From: Diadema setosum
Taxonomy: Eukaryota > Echinodermata > Echinoidea > Diadematoida > Diadematidae
DNA: 64,000 nt
Direction: 5' to 3'
Assembly: GCF_964275005.1 (NCBI RefSeq)
Contig: NC_092686.1
Coordinates: 15,629,696-15,693,695 of the forward strand
Below, piece after piece: positions 14,401-28,632 of the stretch; the stretch's first letter is position 1; every line of letters begins with the position of its first letter. The translations under genes and the position numbers were made by a program. The notes beneath the pieces are model-generated. The model saw only the letters and a list, made by a program, of their open reading frames with translations. It did no database searches and had not been told where the DNA came from.

Positions 14401-17049
14401 TGTTACTATAATATGTTTCGTATTCTAACTCAGATTCGCGCTCCCACTTCGGGTAAATGTGAAGATAGGATCATCTTCACTTCCCCAGTTTGGAGCCATC
14501 CTATCAAGTTCTTGTGTCGGGACGATCTCCTCCCGCCTGTCTTCTTTACCAACGCCAGTAGGATCTCCGTAGAGCTTGTCACTGGTTTCGAGATGGTATC
14601 ATCTGGCTTTACCGCTGACGTCGAATTTTTCAGTGAGTCTGTGAGCTTTTCTTAATAGACAAAACATAAATTTTGATAGAAGCGTGTAGGACAAAAAAAA
14701 AAATCTTCACCCGTTGTTTGTGAATGGGCTTTTGAACATAGCGTTAAAACAATAACGTCTCACTAGGTACATGGAATTATTCATAGATTTCATAGGGCCA
14801 ACTCCGTCTGCTACACATTTCTGTGTATTTCAGAGAAGCCTGCGTGTGTCGTCGCACCAATGGAGACCTGCGACTCATCGCCTTACGACTGTGAGGGAAC
14901 TTCTGGTGTTATTACCTCACCGAATTACCCGTGGTCCACCCACAACCACGCTTCCTGCCACTGGAATGTTCGCACACCAAAGGGTTCTTTCATCCGTTTC
15001 CGGGTCACCAACAGCACTTTCTCTGACACGTCTTCATGCGAGGAGTCGTATCTTCGCATTTCTGAAGACATCGACGGCGACCCTTTCGTTCACGGCGACT
15101 TTTGCCGGCATAGGAGGCCAAATTCCACTGTCGTGGTCGAGAGCTTCCTAAACGAAGTGGATGTTGAGCTGAGAACCAACGGCGACGTGGTGATGATGCT
15201 TGAGTTCGAAGCTGCAAGTTGCGAGGAACCTAGCGACTACACATTTGAGGGTAAAAAAACAACAACAAAAAACAACCAAACTCTTACCGATCATCATAAT
15301 GATAACGATTGTCCAATCGAGACTTGCCTCTTCAGTCTTTGGACTGCTCTCCCAAAAGGCCCTGTCATTATCATTGCCCAGTATCAAAGAAACATTACAG
15401 GGTCGAGAGAGACGTCGTTGGTAAAAATGTCTCGCCCTCGGACGTAAGCATTGTTGGTATTCGAACTCGAAACCTTCCGTTTAAGCATGGGAGGTCTTAT
15501 TAACTATATGACAGTGTTTTGTAGACGTTGGGGAGGGGGGAGGGTTGGGGGTGTGGGTGATACTTAACAAATCTTTGCATAAGCCAATAAGCCTTATCAG
15601 AGGTATGTTATTATCATGGAATGAAAACATGACTTCCCAGAGAAGTAGCTATCTGATGAGTAGTATTTACTCGTGGACGACTGCATGTAATGGGTTATTT
15701 CTGTCTGTACTGTTTTTATTTTTAAGGGATATACAAAGGGTTATAGATGAGGGCTATACTTCTTTCCTTCTAATTTGAGGGGAAAAAAAAAAAACTTCTT
15801 ACCCGTTATAAAATGATTGTTTATGGATGGAATAAGGCATTACAAAGGTGACTGCTGTGCACAGGGTTTTCCTATGTCTGTATGTATGTGTGTGTGTGTG
15901 TGTGTGGGGGGGGGGGGGATTGTTTATTGAACATATACGGCAGGTGGCTGCTACATACACGCCATTATGGCCGCTAAGGCAGATTAATTTTGACTGTATA
16001 ATCATGTGCATCGAGTTGAGCATTTAAACAAGTTTTGGCAAAACTTAACTGCCTGAAACGACGAGCCAATTCCTGGGTAACTACTATAACATGAGAGGGA
16101 AACATCATTATGTGTGATTTTATTTTCTACTGCGACAGCAGGGAGTTCATTAATTTTGCACCACCTGCAATAATTTCATGGAACTCCTTTTGGCAAATGT
16201 TTACCTTCCTAAGATTGGTCGTGTCCTGACGCCGATGGACCCAGCTGGATGAAGTTTGCCGATTCGTGTTATCGATTTGTAAACCACTCTCAGAAGTTGA
16301 CATGGGAGGATGCCGATCGGTACTGCCGGAGTTTGGCACCTGGGTGTCACCTCGTTAGCATTGGGCACGAAAAAGAGATGAAATTCATCCACGCCAGAAT
16401 GGTCAAGAACTGGACACAAGGCGGGACGAGCACGTACATCGGTGAGAAATAATGTCACATCATGGTGAAGTTGATTTACTGTCATGAATAGTGTATATAG
16501 AATCAAACGACTTTAGAATGATAAAGGGATCGTATAGTTTTCGCTGAGACCTAATTTCAGGTTTCTAACATTTTTTTGATGAGATAATGAGAAACCTCTT
16601 ATGAAATATGAAAGAGCATGTAATTCCATGAGGAATTCAACGTTTATTTGATGAAAATTGGTTTTTATGGCTGAGACATCCAAAACAGCGATTCTGATAA
16701 CGTGTGGGACTCATCTTTCATTACGATCGCTTTGTTTTACTTTGTTTTTTGATGTTTCAGTCATTACAAACCCGATTTTCGTTAGATAAACTTTGAATTC
16801 CTCTTAAAATGGTATAATAGTATGCTCTGTAGTATTTCATATGTGTGTTTTTTTTTGTACCTTGGTATCAAAAAGTTAAAAGCCAAATTTTCATCTCCAC
16901 CAATACTGAACCATCCCATTAAGCTTCCTATGTTTTTTTTTTTCTTAGCATCAGTGGTGTGAGTTCCAATCGCATACGCCCACTAAAATTGTCAAAAATG
17001 ATGATGTTATCACCTCACAAATCTACCACCGAACTACACCAAAATCTTC

Positions 17050-17081
<32 letters not shown>

Positions 17082-19923
17082 ACTGTAATATGATATCAAT
17101 ATGAACTACAGGATCCTTTCGTTTCAAATCATTGCAGCTAATTATAGCCAGCAACCAGGCAAAGTACCAAAGTAACGAAAACTATTACAAGAACTGAGGT
17201 TGCAAATGGTAAATCATTTACTAAAACATGGTTTTACAACATCTGGTGTACTGGCGATTGGGAAGATTTTCAGGCGATGATTATGATCGCCTCGTCGAAT
17301 TCATCATTATTCATGAAAACATCTGAAACTTTAAAATTCCTTAGCGTCATTATTTTCTGCCCGATTTTGATGAAACTGCTATCATTCTATGCGCCAGAAT
17401 CCAGTCAATTTATAAAAGTTAACATCATTGTGGTATGGAATTACAAATAACGACAATTTATGTCTGTAGCTATAGTAGGAAGCAGCTAAAAGTGTGAATA
17501 GGTAGCACAGAACATTCAACTTTGGCAACTTTAGCATTTCTGTGCATATCCAAGTAGTGATTGTTTTTGTTTTGAACATTGAAGAAATATAACACGCCAT
17601 CTGATATCCGATCGTGATATACACAGTGGTCTTCATTCTGTAGGCAGTGGTTTTCCTTGTAACAATTAGGTAATAGATATTTTCATCACTAGTGAAACGT
17701 GATGTGTACCTCCAGCATTTTGTTTCACAAATCATTAGCAGATTACGGTTACGTTTGTTGCACCCGCGTTTAAATAGAAATAATTCATATTTATAGAAGT
17801 GTATATAACTATTACATAATGATATGTACATAACACATCTTCATATGACTCTCTTATATTACTTGTCGTCTGGTATACAGGTCTTGGAAGTCGGGATACA
17901 AAAGGTATATTTCGCTGGACGGATGACTCACCTATGACCTATACGGATTGGTACATACCTTCAATAAGGTACTGAGTAGTAGCCACATAGCCCTACTGTG
18001 TAGGTTGGAAAAATGTCTTTAATGTAGTCTAAATCTAAACCTTCTTACATATAATAGATAGATAAATATATACATGCATGTATCTGTTTGTATGTGTATG
18101 TATCCGTACGTGTGTGCATGTTTTTATTTAAAAAAAAATAGAACGATGTCTCGTAGCACTTGCCAGGAGGATTATGAGAGGGTTGAGAGATCGAACAAAA
18201 AAGAGGTCACTTGTAGTGTACATTGTAGTTAAAAATCACAATCTAGGCGATTAGCATGCCACAAACATGCAAACTAAGACGATGTTCCTCCGTTAAAACT
18301 TTCCATAGAGTTTTCTTCGTCGCTATGAAGGAAATCCCTGCAGACCAATATAAAATATCTTAACCTATTTCAACACTGGATGGAGTTATGGTGATGTAGG
18401 CCTACCTATGCCCGTATAAGCCAAGTGGGCCTACACTCTGAATTAGGCACGGCAACCGCATTACATTTGTATTTGTGTTGGTGTTATGGACACTCAAGAC
18501 AACGTATTCAAAGGAAACAGGTCTATACAGTACATCCTCTGTCTTATAGAGAATGTTACGTAGATGAAGCGTTCCGTAACGTTATCATGACCACATGGGC
18601 CTTTGTACAAGATCCATCAGTTTCCACAGCCAGTGTGGGTGAACTTCACAGATAGGTGATCTTCATACCAATAGCATATCAAACTGTTGCAGCCGTGATT
18701 GCTGTTATGACATACTTAGATCAGGGTCACAGATTGTTTGTAGCTGGCTGCTATCCGGAGAGGCTGTTGAATCTTTGAGATGATACTGACTTTGCAAGAT
18801 CCCTGCCTTCCCTCTTCTTCTTGTTCTTCGAAGCGATCTTTGGTCAGCTGATGGTACAGACGAACGGCCGGCCAATGAGCCAGATGGAGGACGCTTGGAC
18901 GGCTGCGTGACCATCAAACTGACCAGCATTCGGTCAACTGCCTTGTGGAATGATATTCCCTGCCTTTCGAAGGATACTGACCAGTTCATATGCGAGGTGG
19001 CTGCAACTTCGGCCTCAACATCCGGTTAGTACACAAAGTCACTGAGCAACGTTAGGAATGGAATAAAGCCATCTTCATAGAATAACGCTGTTAAAGATTA
19101 ATAAAATTCTTATTTTGTAAGTACAATGACGTTTGGCCTTTACCTCTGCCCTTTCACCACTGAAATTTTATTCAGATGATTTACTTATTTTCTAGCATTG
19201 ATACCACGGAAAATTCCTAAATAACGCTGCAACTGAAAAATGTAATTTTTATACAATGAAGTGGTGACCTTCCAAGCTTATTCTCAAAGGATTTTGCTCA
19301 AAATCTTGTAAGCGCAGCTACACCTCAAGTATAGCGTATAAACCTGTTTCTTATAACGAGAAAATCCAATGAACTGTGTTTCTTCAATCGCGTGTGGTAC
19401 GGACGGAGAACACGGAAACATGACTCGGCACCATTCGATGATGGGGCATAGAAACCTTAGATTATCATTACAAAATTTGGTAAATTACAGTTCCTTTTAT
19501 ACATAAGAAAGTGGCACCACATTTTGTTGAGTAATCTTTATCACAGTTGATAATTCGTTGCAGCAATGTCGTCATATCATAGCATCATTATGTGTATACA
19601 TGTAATTGTATGTGTGTATGTATCGATCAGTTTATGAATGTACAATAACACAAATTTATTTTCTATGTGTACGTGATTCAGCATGTGTCATGTCATGCTA
19701 AAGTGGACTTCTATGACTTCGAAAGCTGAAGAACGTCATCCGAAAGAAAGGGAAAAAAACCACACACACTTAGCGGACTGATCTCGATATGGCTTCTCTG
19801 TGATCAATTTCTAAAAGTTTTTTTTTGTGTGTGTGTGTGATAAAAGCTGTGGAACAAACCAGGGGCCCAACTCACTGAACAAACAGAATAGATTAGTGTT
19901 CTTGTTTTATATGTATATGTAGG

Positions 19924-19956
<33 letters not shown>

Positions 19957-19958
19957 GT

Positions 19959-20048
<90 letters not shown>

Positions 20049-23000
20049 TTATTTATTTATTTATTTATATGAAGGCTCCTGTATGATTAAAGTCAGATAC
20101 TCACAAATAAACAGTAATATCTGAATATTGTGGAATTCGCTTTGCAGAATACGTGCAAGAGATGATAAACGTCACACAGCCCACTAGCATTCCTACCTGT
20201 CCATCTTCGATGTTCAGCTGCGACTCGGGAGAATGTGTTCACCTTTTCTATCAATGTGACAATATCTTGGACTGTCGTGATGGTAGCGATGAACAATCAT
20301 GCGAGAATGGTAAAGATTTATAACTCTTGATAGGCCAGGTGGAAATTCGTGTGACGGATGGCTACGACTTTCACAGGCCAGAAGTTACACAGGCAATATG
20401 TAAATATGGATGTCCAATAACGAAAGCAAGCTGACTCGCATGTGCATGGTAAAGCTTCTAGCTTATTTCGACTCCTAAACAAACACAAATTTGTATATTC
20501 CTCTACACTAACTTTTTTTTTTCTGATTGCGCCTTATTTTGGGCAACAAAATTTTTGATTAACAAAAAAAAGAGAGTCTAAAGCAGTATCCCGAAGGAAA
20601 TATGGGGTTATAGATCTGTAGATATTCTTAACTATTGAACGTCTTGTATGTTTTACCTGAAACTTCACTAATATTTACCAACAATATTTCTGCAACCAGT
20701 GAACTCACATATTTTATTCGGGATAACTTCTCCTATAACTAGTGACAAACAGTATCATGCTGTGAAGATAGTTGACCATAACTGACCGATCGTTTATCTT
20801 TCCTTTACAGTGACGACGTCAGACACACTGTTCTTCTGTAACGATGGTACCAACATATCAGTATCATACTATTGCGACAATGTGAAACACTGCGCAGATA
20901 ACTCGGACGAACACAATTGTGGTAAGTCTATTCGTACCGGCAATAGTCTCTTCCATCGACAAATATCGTCGGGGTGAGGGTCTGCTCTTTCCAAGAACAA
21001 TTTTGAAAAATCGTCCACCTCCCCCTCCCCCTCCAAACAATGTAAACAATAAATTTCCAGCATGATGAAAGGAATTTTTTAATGATTTTTTTTTTCCTAA
21101 TGATACGACGTGGTCAAATCTGCCTATTTGAAACTTGGGTATATATATTATTATTATATTTTTTTTTTGTCAACTAATAAAGATAGGATCTTATGGCTTC
21201 ATTACCCAAATCATTGATGGAATATTTTGATGTGTTTCGGTTTCAAGAAGGTATTTGCTATCATACGACACAAGTCGGAAAATATTTCATGCTTGGATGA
21301 GCATCGCCCACTTTTGTAAGACCTGGCTTCCACTATAGGGCGCGGACAAGACGCGGAAAGCAAATTTAGTAATTCCGCACTCATTCGGCAACCTCTCCGC
21401 ACATTCTTGAAAGAGTCCGTTCACTATCCTGAACATGTCCGGGCGTTTCCGCACCTTCGGGAGAGAGAAAAATTTCCGCGTCCAAATATTGATCGAGACC
21501 GAAAATTGGACGCGGAAATGAACTTCCTGACACCTTCGTCAACTTGTCGTTAGGACATCGTCATTACGTCCCACATTTCCGTAACACTTCCTTCCCTTCC
21601 TCAAATGCTCCTGAAAAAATCCTGTGGTGCTCGCAGCTGCGCGAATGAAGCGGAAGACACCCGGAATGTTTCAGGACAGCGCGGTCCTTGTGCGGGTCTA
21701 AAAATGCAAGTGCGCAGAGCCGCTGCGGACATTTGTGGTCAAGACGGGAAATGGTCAATATATTCCTATGAGCAAAAGGATTTTGAAGGTGAAAAATCAA
21801 GACAGCATTATGCCTATGAAACATAAAAACACAAAAATGCAGCCGAACCTCTCTTCCTCTGATGAGGAACAGGTAAATGTCATCATTTCCCGGCGCCCAA
21901 TGAAAAAGGTACAGCAGAAGGCAGTGAATACTTTGTCAACAAAACCCAGGAAGAAGAGGAAGCATCCCCTCTGCTCTGAGTAAACTATTTTCTTCTATTC
22001 TTTCTCATTTGAGTGATTGTAAATAGTTGCCATTACACAGTACATCGTTTTGCTCGTTTCAAATGTGATCGCCCAGCTCAAAACACACCAAAGTGAAACT
22101 AGGTCATTTTTTCATACTTTTGTCAAAGTAAGTTCTAAGCTTGAAAGATTACTTAACTTCTTAGACTTGGACCATCCTAACCCATACAAATAGACCAGGA
22201 CCAGTGCAATGCTATCTGCTCATCTCTCACAGTTTGTATTTGAAGCAAGAACGCAAAGTGAATTTCGACTGGTGTGACCTCCATGACGGCTAGCAGGCAA
22301 ATGAGAAAAATGGAAAGTCGACTCCCAATTTATACTATTCCCCTATGCTTTCTAACTTATGTTGTCAGCAAGTCATCCTATTGTCCCCGTTCATGATTTT
22401 ACCACTCCTGGTGTAGTCCTACATGTGTCTGCGCCGTCTGGCTAAGATTAGCATATTTCAGTGTATCTCGCACTCTCCCATAGTGATTCCTACGACACTC
22501 TTAGGAATGTCTGCAGTCAGTACGCAGAGATTCCTAGGAATGTCCTAGGACAAGCCAATTGGATTTTTTCCGCGTCTGATGGGGACAGGACGCCGAAATG
22601 ACAGAATTTGCTTCCGCAACCCTTCCCCGCGCCCTAGTGGACGTCAGCCCTAAAGAACATGACAATTAGGTTTCACAGTAATACACTATTCATTTCAGCT
22701 GAGATGAGAAGGTCTCCCAAGAGAGTGTCCATTTTTTATTTATTTTTTTAGTCGTCCACATGACCCGCCTTCCCTTTCCATGCAGAGTCTCGCTCTTCTG
22801 TGCATGTCGCTTACTGCTTTTAATATAATATACCGAGCTACCCCGCTTTCTTGCATGAGCTGTTCCATCTCTCTGGTAATTCTTCTCCATGTGGTCTATG
22901 TTGGCTGGTGGCGTAGCGTGGAGTTTGGTGTACTGCGATGATAACATAGTTCATATCGTTGAGTTTCTTTTTGACACAGTACGGTCCCCTGAACTTTGCC

Positions 23001-26000
23001 TTCAGTAATTTGTTTTCTTAGGCTTTTCTGTATGTTTCTTCCTTTATGTCAGAATCGTACAACTGCAGCGGATTCGGATGTGACAATGGTCGTTGTATCC
23101 CAGTCAATCAATATTGTGACTTGGTGGATAACTGCTTTGACGGTTCGGATGAAGCAAACTCCTGCGGTAAATATCTCCTTGCACTGACCAGTGGTCTAGT
23201 TATGTAGTCATTCTTAAGTCATTTCATCTGGTTTCTGCCTCAAGAATATAGACTGCAATCTGTAATAATCGTTGAACAGGAGACATAACGTAGATTCATT
23301 AAATACATAGACATCGGTACAAATGGGTTTGATAACGCATCCATAGCAACGTTGGTGAGGCAATAATGTTCTCCTCGAAAGTGAAATTGTGCAGCATTCT
23401 TATAATTTCTAGAGGATCCCTTTTCTTCCAAACCAACTTCCCTATTACATTGGGATAGTGTAATTCCACGTATATTTCTACAACACTTCTTCACACATAA
23501 TGGGGCGTATGCATTATATCGATATAGGCAGCCTGTGCTATTTGTTGATATTTACTTCACTTTCATTTTGTGAGATTTGTGACATATCATTAATCTAATA
23601 AAGCGATGAATAACATGAACTATCAAATCTTTCAAAATGCACACCAGAAGCATCAAACGTTTCCTTCACATGCTACAACGGTGACATCCATCCGCTATGG
23701 GCCAAGTGCGACGGTATTGTAGACTGTATCGGTGGCTCGTTTGAAGATGAGCCGGAAGATTGCGGTAAGCACCTTCACGAACTCTCCGAACTTCGTATTA
23801 TCTTATTCTCAGACAAAATGTATCTTTTATCTAATAATGTTGGTCTAATGTATAAAATAATTAAAGTTTTGTAAGATGATTGAATTTTGCGAACTAAGCA
23901 GCGACGAAAATTTCTGTGCTTTGGATAAGGACTATTTTGGAACGTAGTTTTCATCATCAAGCATTGATACTCCCACCTGCAGTGTACTGATATAAACGGA
24001 AGAACATTATCCATTTTTCCGCAATGCCTGCACATGGGAATTCGTATAAACTCATCTTAAAGATTTATTTCCTGGAAATCAATCCATAACACCGCTCCGT
24101 ATCAAATGCTGGATAAGCCTTGCGTTGGTCATATTGTTATTTCATTGATATGAGAGGGAGTCTAATCTTTGCGCACATCTAAATGTATGCATGGTATATG
24201 AAACAAACAAGAGTTCTATATACTGCGTCCTTACAAATTGTTTCTTGACAAATGACACTTTTCGTTCTGTATTCTTTTATAAGATATAATGCCCATGCCT
24301 TGTTCCCAACAGCCTATCGTAGGAGGAATTTTACGTGCAATGTGGAAGGCCAACTGCAATGCAATAACGGTGCTTGTGTGAGTGCAGATATCCTCTGCAT
24401 CTACGATATCAGTCAGAGTGGCTACGTCAAAGGCTGCCGGGACCTTTCTCACCTCAGATCATGTGGCAAGTAAAGTAGCATTCTATATCCGTGACGACAG
24501 GCTTCGAGTGAGCGTTCTTGCATGCAGCAAGAGTAGCAAGAGTGGAAACCTGTGACGAGAACTAGAATAGTCTCGAATGAATATTCATGTATTGCAATTT
24601 TCAAGTAGGATGAATGTATTGCATGGATTTCCTTAACCAATTTCCAAAATAATTGTTTTATAGAGTGTAAAGCAAGGAGAAAGAAAAATAAGGGGACGGA
24701 TTGTTACGTTGTGTTGAAATATCGTGATCTTCACGTTGATATCTGTATGGCAGTATTAGCTTGTTTGTTTCTCTGTTATTCTGTAGTTTCTTGACAATTA
24801 GTTTGCCTCTGATGTCACATGCTTATGTGTTACTTTCCCCGGTACTTTACACGGCTGCAGTAGAGGTATGATTGTGACGAAGACGATAGTTGGAAATTCT
24901 GACATAATGATGTTGGTTAAAATCTTTCAGACTTCGTCTTAAATCCGTACTTCTTTCAGAGGATTTCCATTGTCCAGAGTACACGCTGAAATGTCCTAAG
25001 TCGTACTGCATACCTCTGCGCTTCAGGTGCAACGGTCGCTGGGATTGCATCGCAGGGGAAGATGAGCTGAACTGTGATACGTCGTCTCCCTCATTGGCTG
25101 CCGGCGAGTATTCCCTGCCATTCCCAAGCACCCAGAGAAACTAACTTTACTTTTCATTCACATCTAGGCTATGAAAACATAATGCAGAAGTGATAATTTT
25201 GATAATAATGATAATGATAACAGTAATAAAATGATGAAAATGATAAAGCTGAGATAATGGTAAAGAATATTACTATAAAATATTGGTATAAAATTGGGTA
25301 ACATTATTCAAGGCACGAATAAGAGCAATAATGTAAAGAAAGTATGTACTGTTTGTGTTGCATTTGATTTCTCATCATTAAGTCAAAATTATGCCATTGC
25401 ACTGAATCTTTTTCTCTTATCAGACCATGTGGCGTGTCCGAAGGGTACGTACAAATGCCACTCGTCCAAAGTCTGTCTACCGCAGAGCGAGGTGTGCGAC
25501 GGCTTCGCCCACTGCCCTGACAAGGATGACGAACAGTTCTGTGGTAAGCAATCCTTACTTTCATGAAACAAAATAATAATTTGAATTTAGTCATGTTGCA
25601 ATGACGTTCTTTTTTTAAATTTTTGATTCCTAAATTGTATTTTTTTTCGACAATATTCAGAGCTGTTTATTTGCATTTTTTTTAACAGTGCCTATTTATA
25701 TAGGGTTTTCAAACTTGATACGTTAATATGATATGAGAGAAGAAATGTTCCATAGCAGTTACGAACTGGTAATTCCACTTATCGTCCAATGTGACTATTG
25801 TTGCAAATCAGGATAGAGGACAACTTTATTTCTTAAAAGTGAATGATTTTTTAGTAAGGTGAAGCACTCATAAACAAGTGCGCATTCACCATCGTAGAGA
25901 TATACTATTTACCTTAGACGTGATAGAGGAAGCATCAGGCATTTATTTCGACATTATCTCTACTTGACGATTTTCATTTTTCATTTATACACAACTATGA

Positions 26001-28588
26001 ATTTCTCAATTAACAAATGTGTTCATATATTTTGACACGGTATATTGAAATATACTGAACCATGTGCATTTATCTATAAATTCATACATATATTATAATA
26101 CAAACATATGTATGACCATGTGTGTATTTGTTTGTGTGTTTATTAAGATGTGGACTGCCCTCCGGATTGCATTTGCATTGGTCTAGCGTTCATCTGCATC
26201 AGTCCAAGAAGCTCGAATATCGACAAAGAAATACGCTTGCCAGAATCTGCAAAGAAAATGTAAGTTTCTTCCCTCCCCCTTCTCTTCGTTTATATACTCG
26301 ACCTCTTGTAGGCGTGTTGTGGGAGAAACTTCCTATATCTACTTACGTGAACAACAAAGGAATCCTTGAGATTATTTGATTGCTTCTCTCTGGATTTGGA
26401 GTTGGTCTGGATATATGCAGCTATGTTTAACATCCAAAGGACAAGAACCCAAGAACCTAAGGGTGAATGAATCCTACATTTACATGTGGATTGAGTGAAT
26501 GCGAAAATATCATAACCCATCAGTGAACGTTGAGGAAATTGGATAATCCATTTAAAACTTATCAAATCTTATACCTGTTATAGTTTCTGTGCAGTCATTG
26601 GTGGATGAGGGAAAGACTACAACATTAATGTGATGTCGCTTTTGGAAGATGAAGACATGAAGAGATATAAAGAAAGTTCAACAAATTTTTACTTTTCTAG
26701 CATAATAAAGGAGCACTTGACTTCAGTCGAAAAGAGGGGTACTACTATTACTCTATTATGTTCTTATCTCATGTCAGTAACAAATAATTGAGGAAGTGTG
26801 AAATTTTCATAAAAGATAATTCATTTTGGAAATGTGAAAACCAAAGAGTGAATTGTAACATTGCAATGACAATTATTTAGACACGACCTTTTAGTAGAAT
26901 TGACCGTCTTGTTTTTCTTAATTGGACAAAATGTCGTGATCACCAGTTCGTTGTCATTATGGCCAGAAGACCCCAGCTTTGATAACTATGAATTTAGAGC
27001 TGTACAGTAAGCTAAATTGCAATTGATATATCATTACATTTACAATCGTACTTATTGCACGGAGGTGATTCTTAGTGCTGCAGTCCCCATAAAGATTAAG
27101 TCACTGTAACTGTAAATTCAATAAAAAGATGTGAAAATGAATTTACATGCAATGAAATCAAATTTCACTGTCAGGCAAGTTTATTTCCATTAATTCTATC
27201 GAGTTGGGCACCAGGTCCATTAAGTCCAACCTACAATGAAATATAAAGTAAGAAATGATATCAATGTTAGATATACATTTGGGGAATTGAAAATTCCATT
27301 ATGTTCATTTGTCACAGAAGTTGCGGAATTGTTTGTTATTTTTCATATCTATTTTTATATGAATATTTTTTTTTCCAAAGAACGGAAAGTAGAGGTGAAA
27401 TAACACAATAATCACTTTTTATAGTTCTTTCTCCTGTTTCGGGTAGTCACACTATCAAGCTGTGCTCACAGTAATTTCCTATAGCTTGTTAAACTATGTT
27501 TACACGATTATGGGAATCTTTTTCCCCTACGATTTTGTTCTATCAATATTGCTATTTCTTCTGCTTGAAGAATGATTCTGTGCATTGTGTCATTATGTTC
27601 ATTTGGTGCTTTGCAATATCTGTCAAATGAACATTAAATGTTTTTGCAAATAATTAGAAAACAAGTGAACTAACACAATGATCACATTTTAATTTCGTAA
27701 CAAAAGAACATGGATATACCTACTGTGCATTACAAAATACATAGAATTATAATTACAACGCATGTGCTTACTTTACATACTGTATAAGAGCAAAACGTTT
27801 TCTGAAATACATTTTTTTTTAAATGAATCCTAGGGGACATGCGTCTGCTTATGTCATTATTGACGGACTGTATAATTGCATGCGTGTACAGAATTTCTCA
27901 TTGGGTCTGTATATTGCGATTACTCTTGTTTCTGTGAAAGAAATCTCTTATAACCTTATACACATATTTCTTTGCCAGCATTATTAGGTCTGCGTTTTTG
28001 CAATTTCTGACAAACGAATCCTCGGTCTACGGAAGCACCACCCCAATCCAGGCTGTCGATGAGGGCATTGTGTCCGTTGTTGGCCCGTCCGGATTTTCAC
28101 CCACGCGCTACCCTTTCCTTGCCGAACTGTGAGTGTTTTTCTCTTGAAAGGGAGATCGATTGAAACTTTTGACTATCAGATAAATGGAAAAAAGTTTCCT
28201 GCTACTACAGGTAAAGCATTCTCCTTCATTGAATGAGATGTTCGCACGAGTGTGGCTCTATGTGAATGGTCATCTCTTCTTGTTTGTAATTTCTTGATTT
28301 ATTTTACAAGAATGATTTGAATTGTTTGTAGATTGTTATAAGTATTTTTTTTTCAATCACCTGTGACAGCGATGTTCATATCCTTTATCAATCGACAGGG
28401 AACTTGTGTCCTCTAACATCGAACTTATACCTGCTGCGGCATTTAGCAACAATGGAGATCTGTACAGTCTGTGAGTATCGTATCTTAATTTTACGTTTAC
28501 CTGTATTCTCTCTATTATTAGCTTTTATAGCAAAATTTCACTGAAATGAGTAAGATTGAAGAAATTTCATATACACTATATTTTCTGT

Positions 28589-28632
<44 letters not shown>

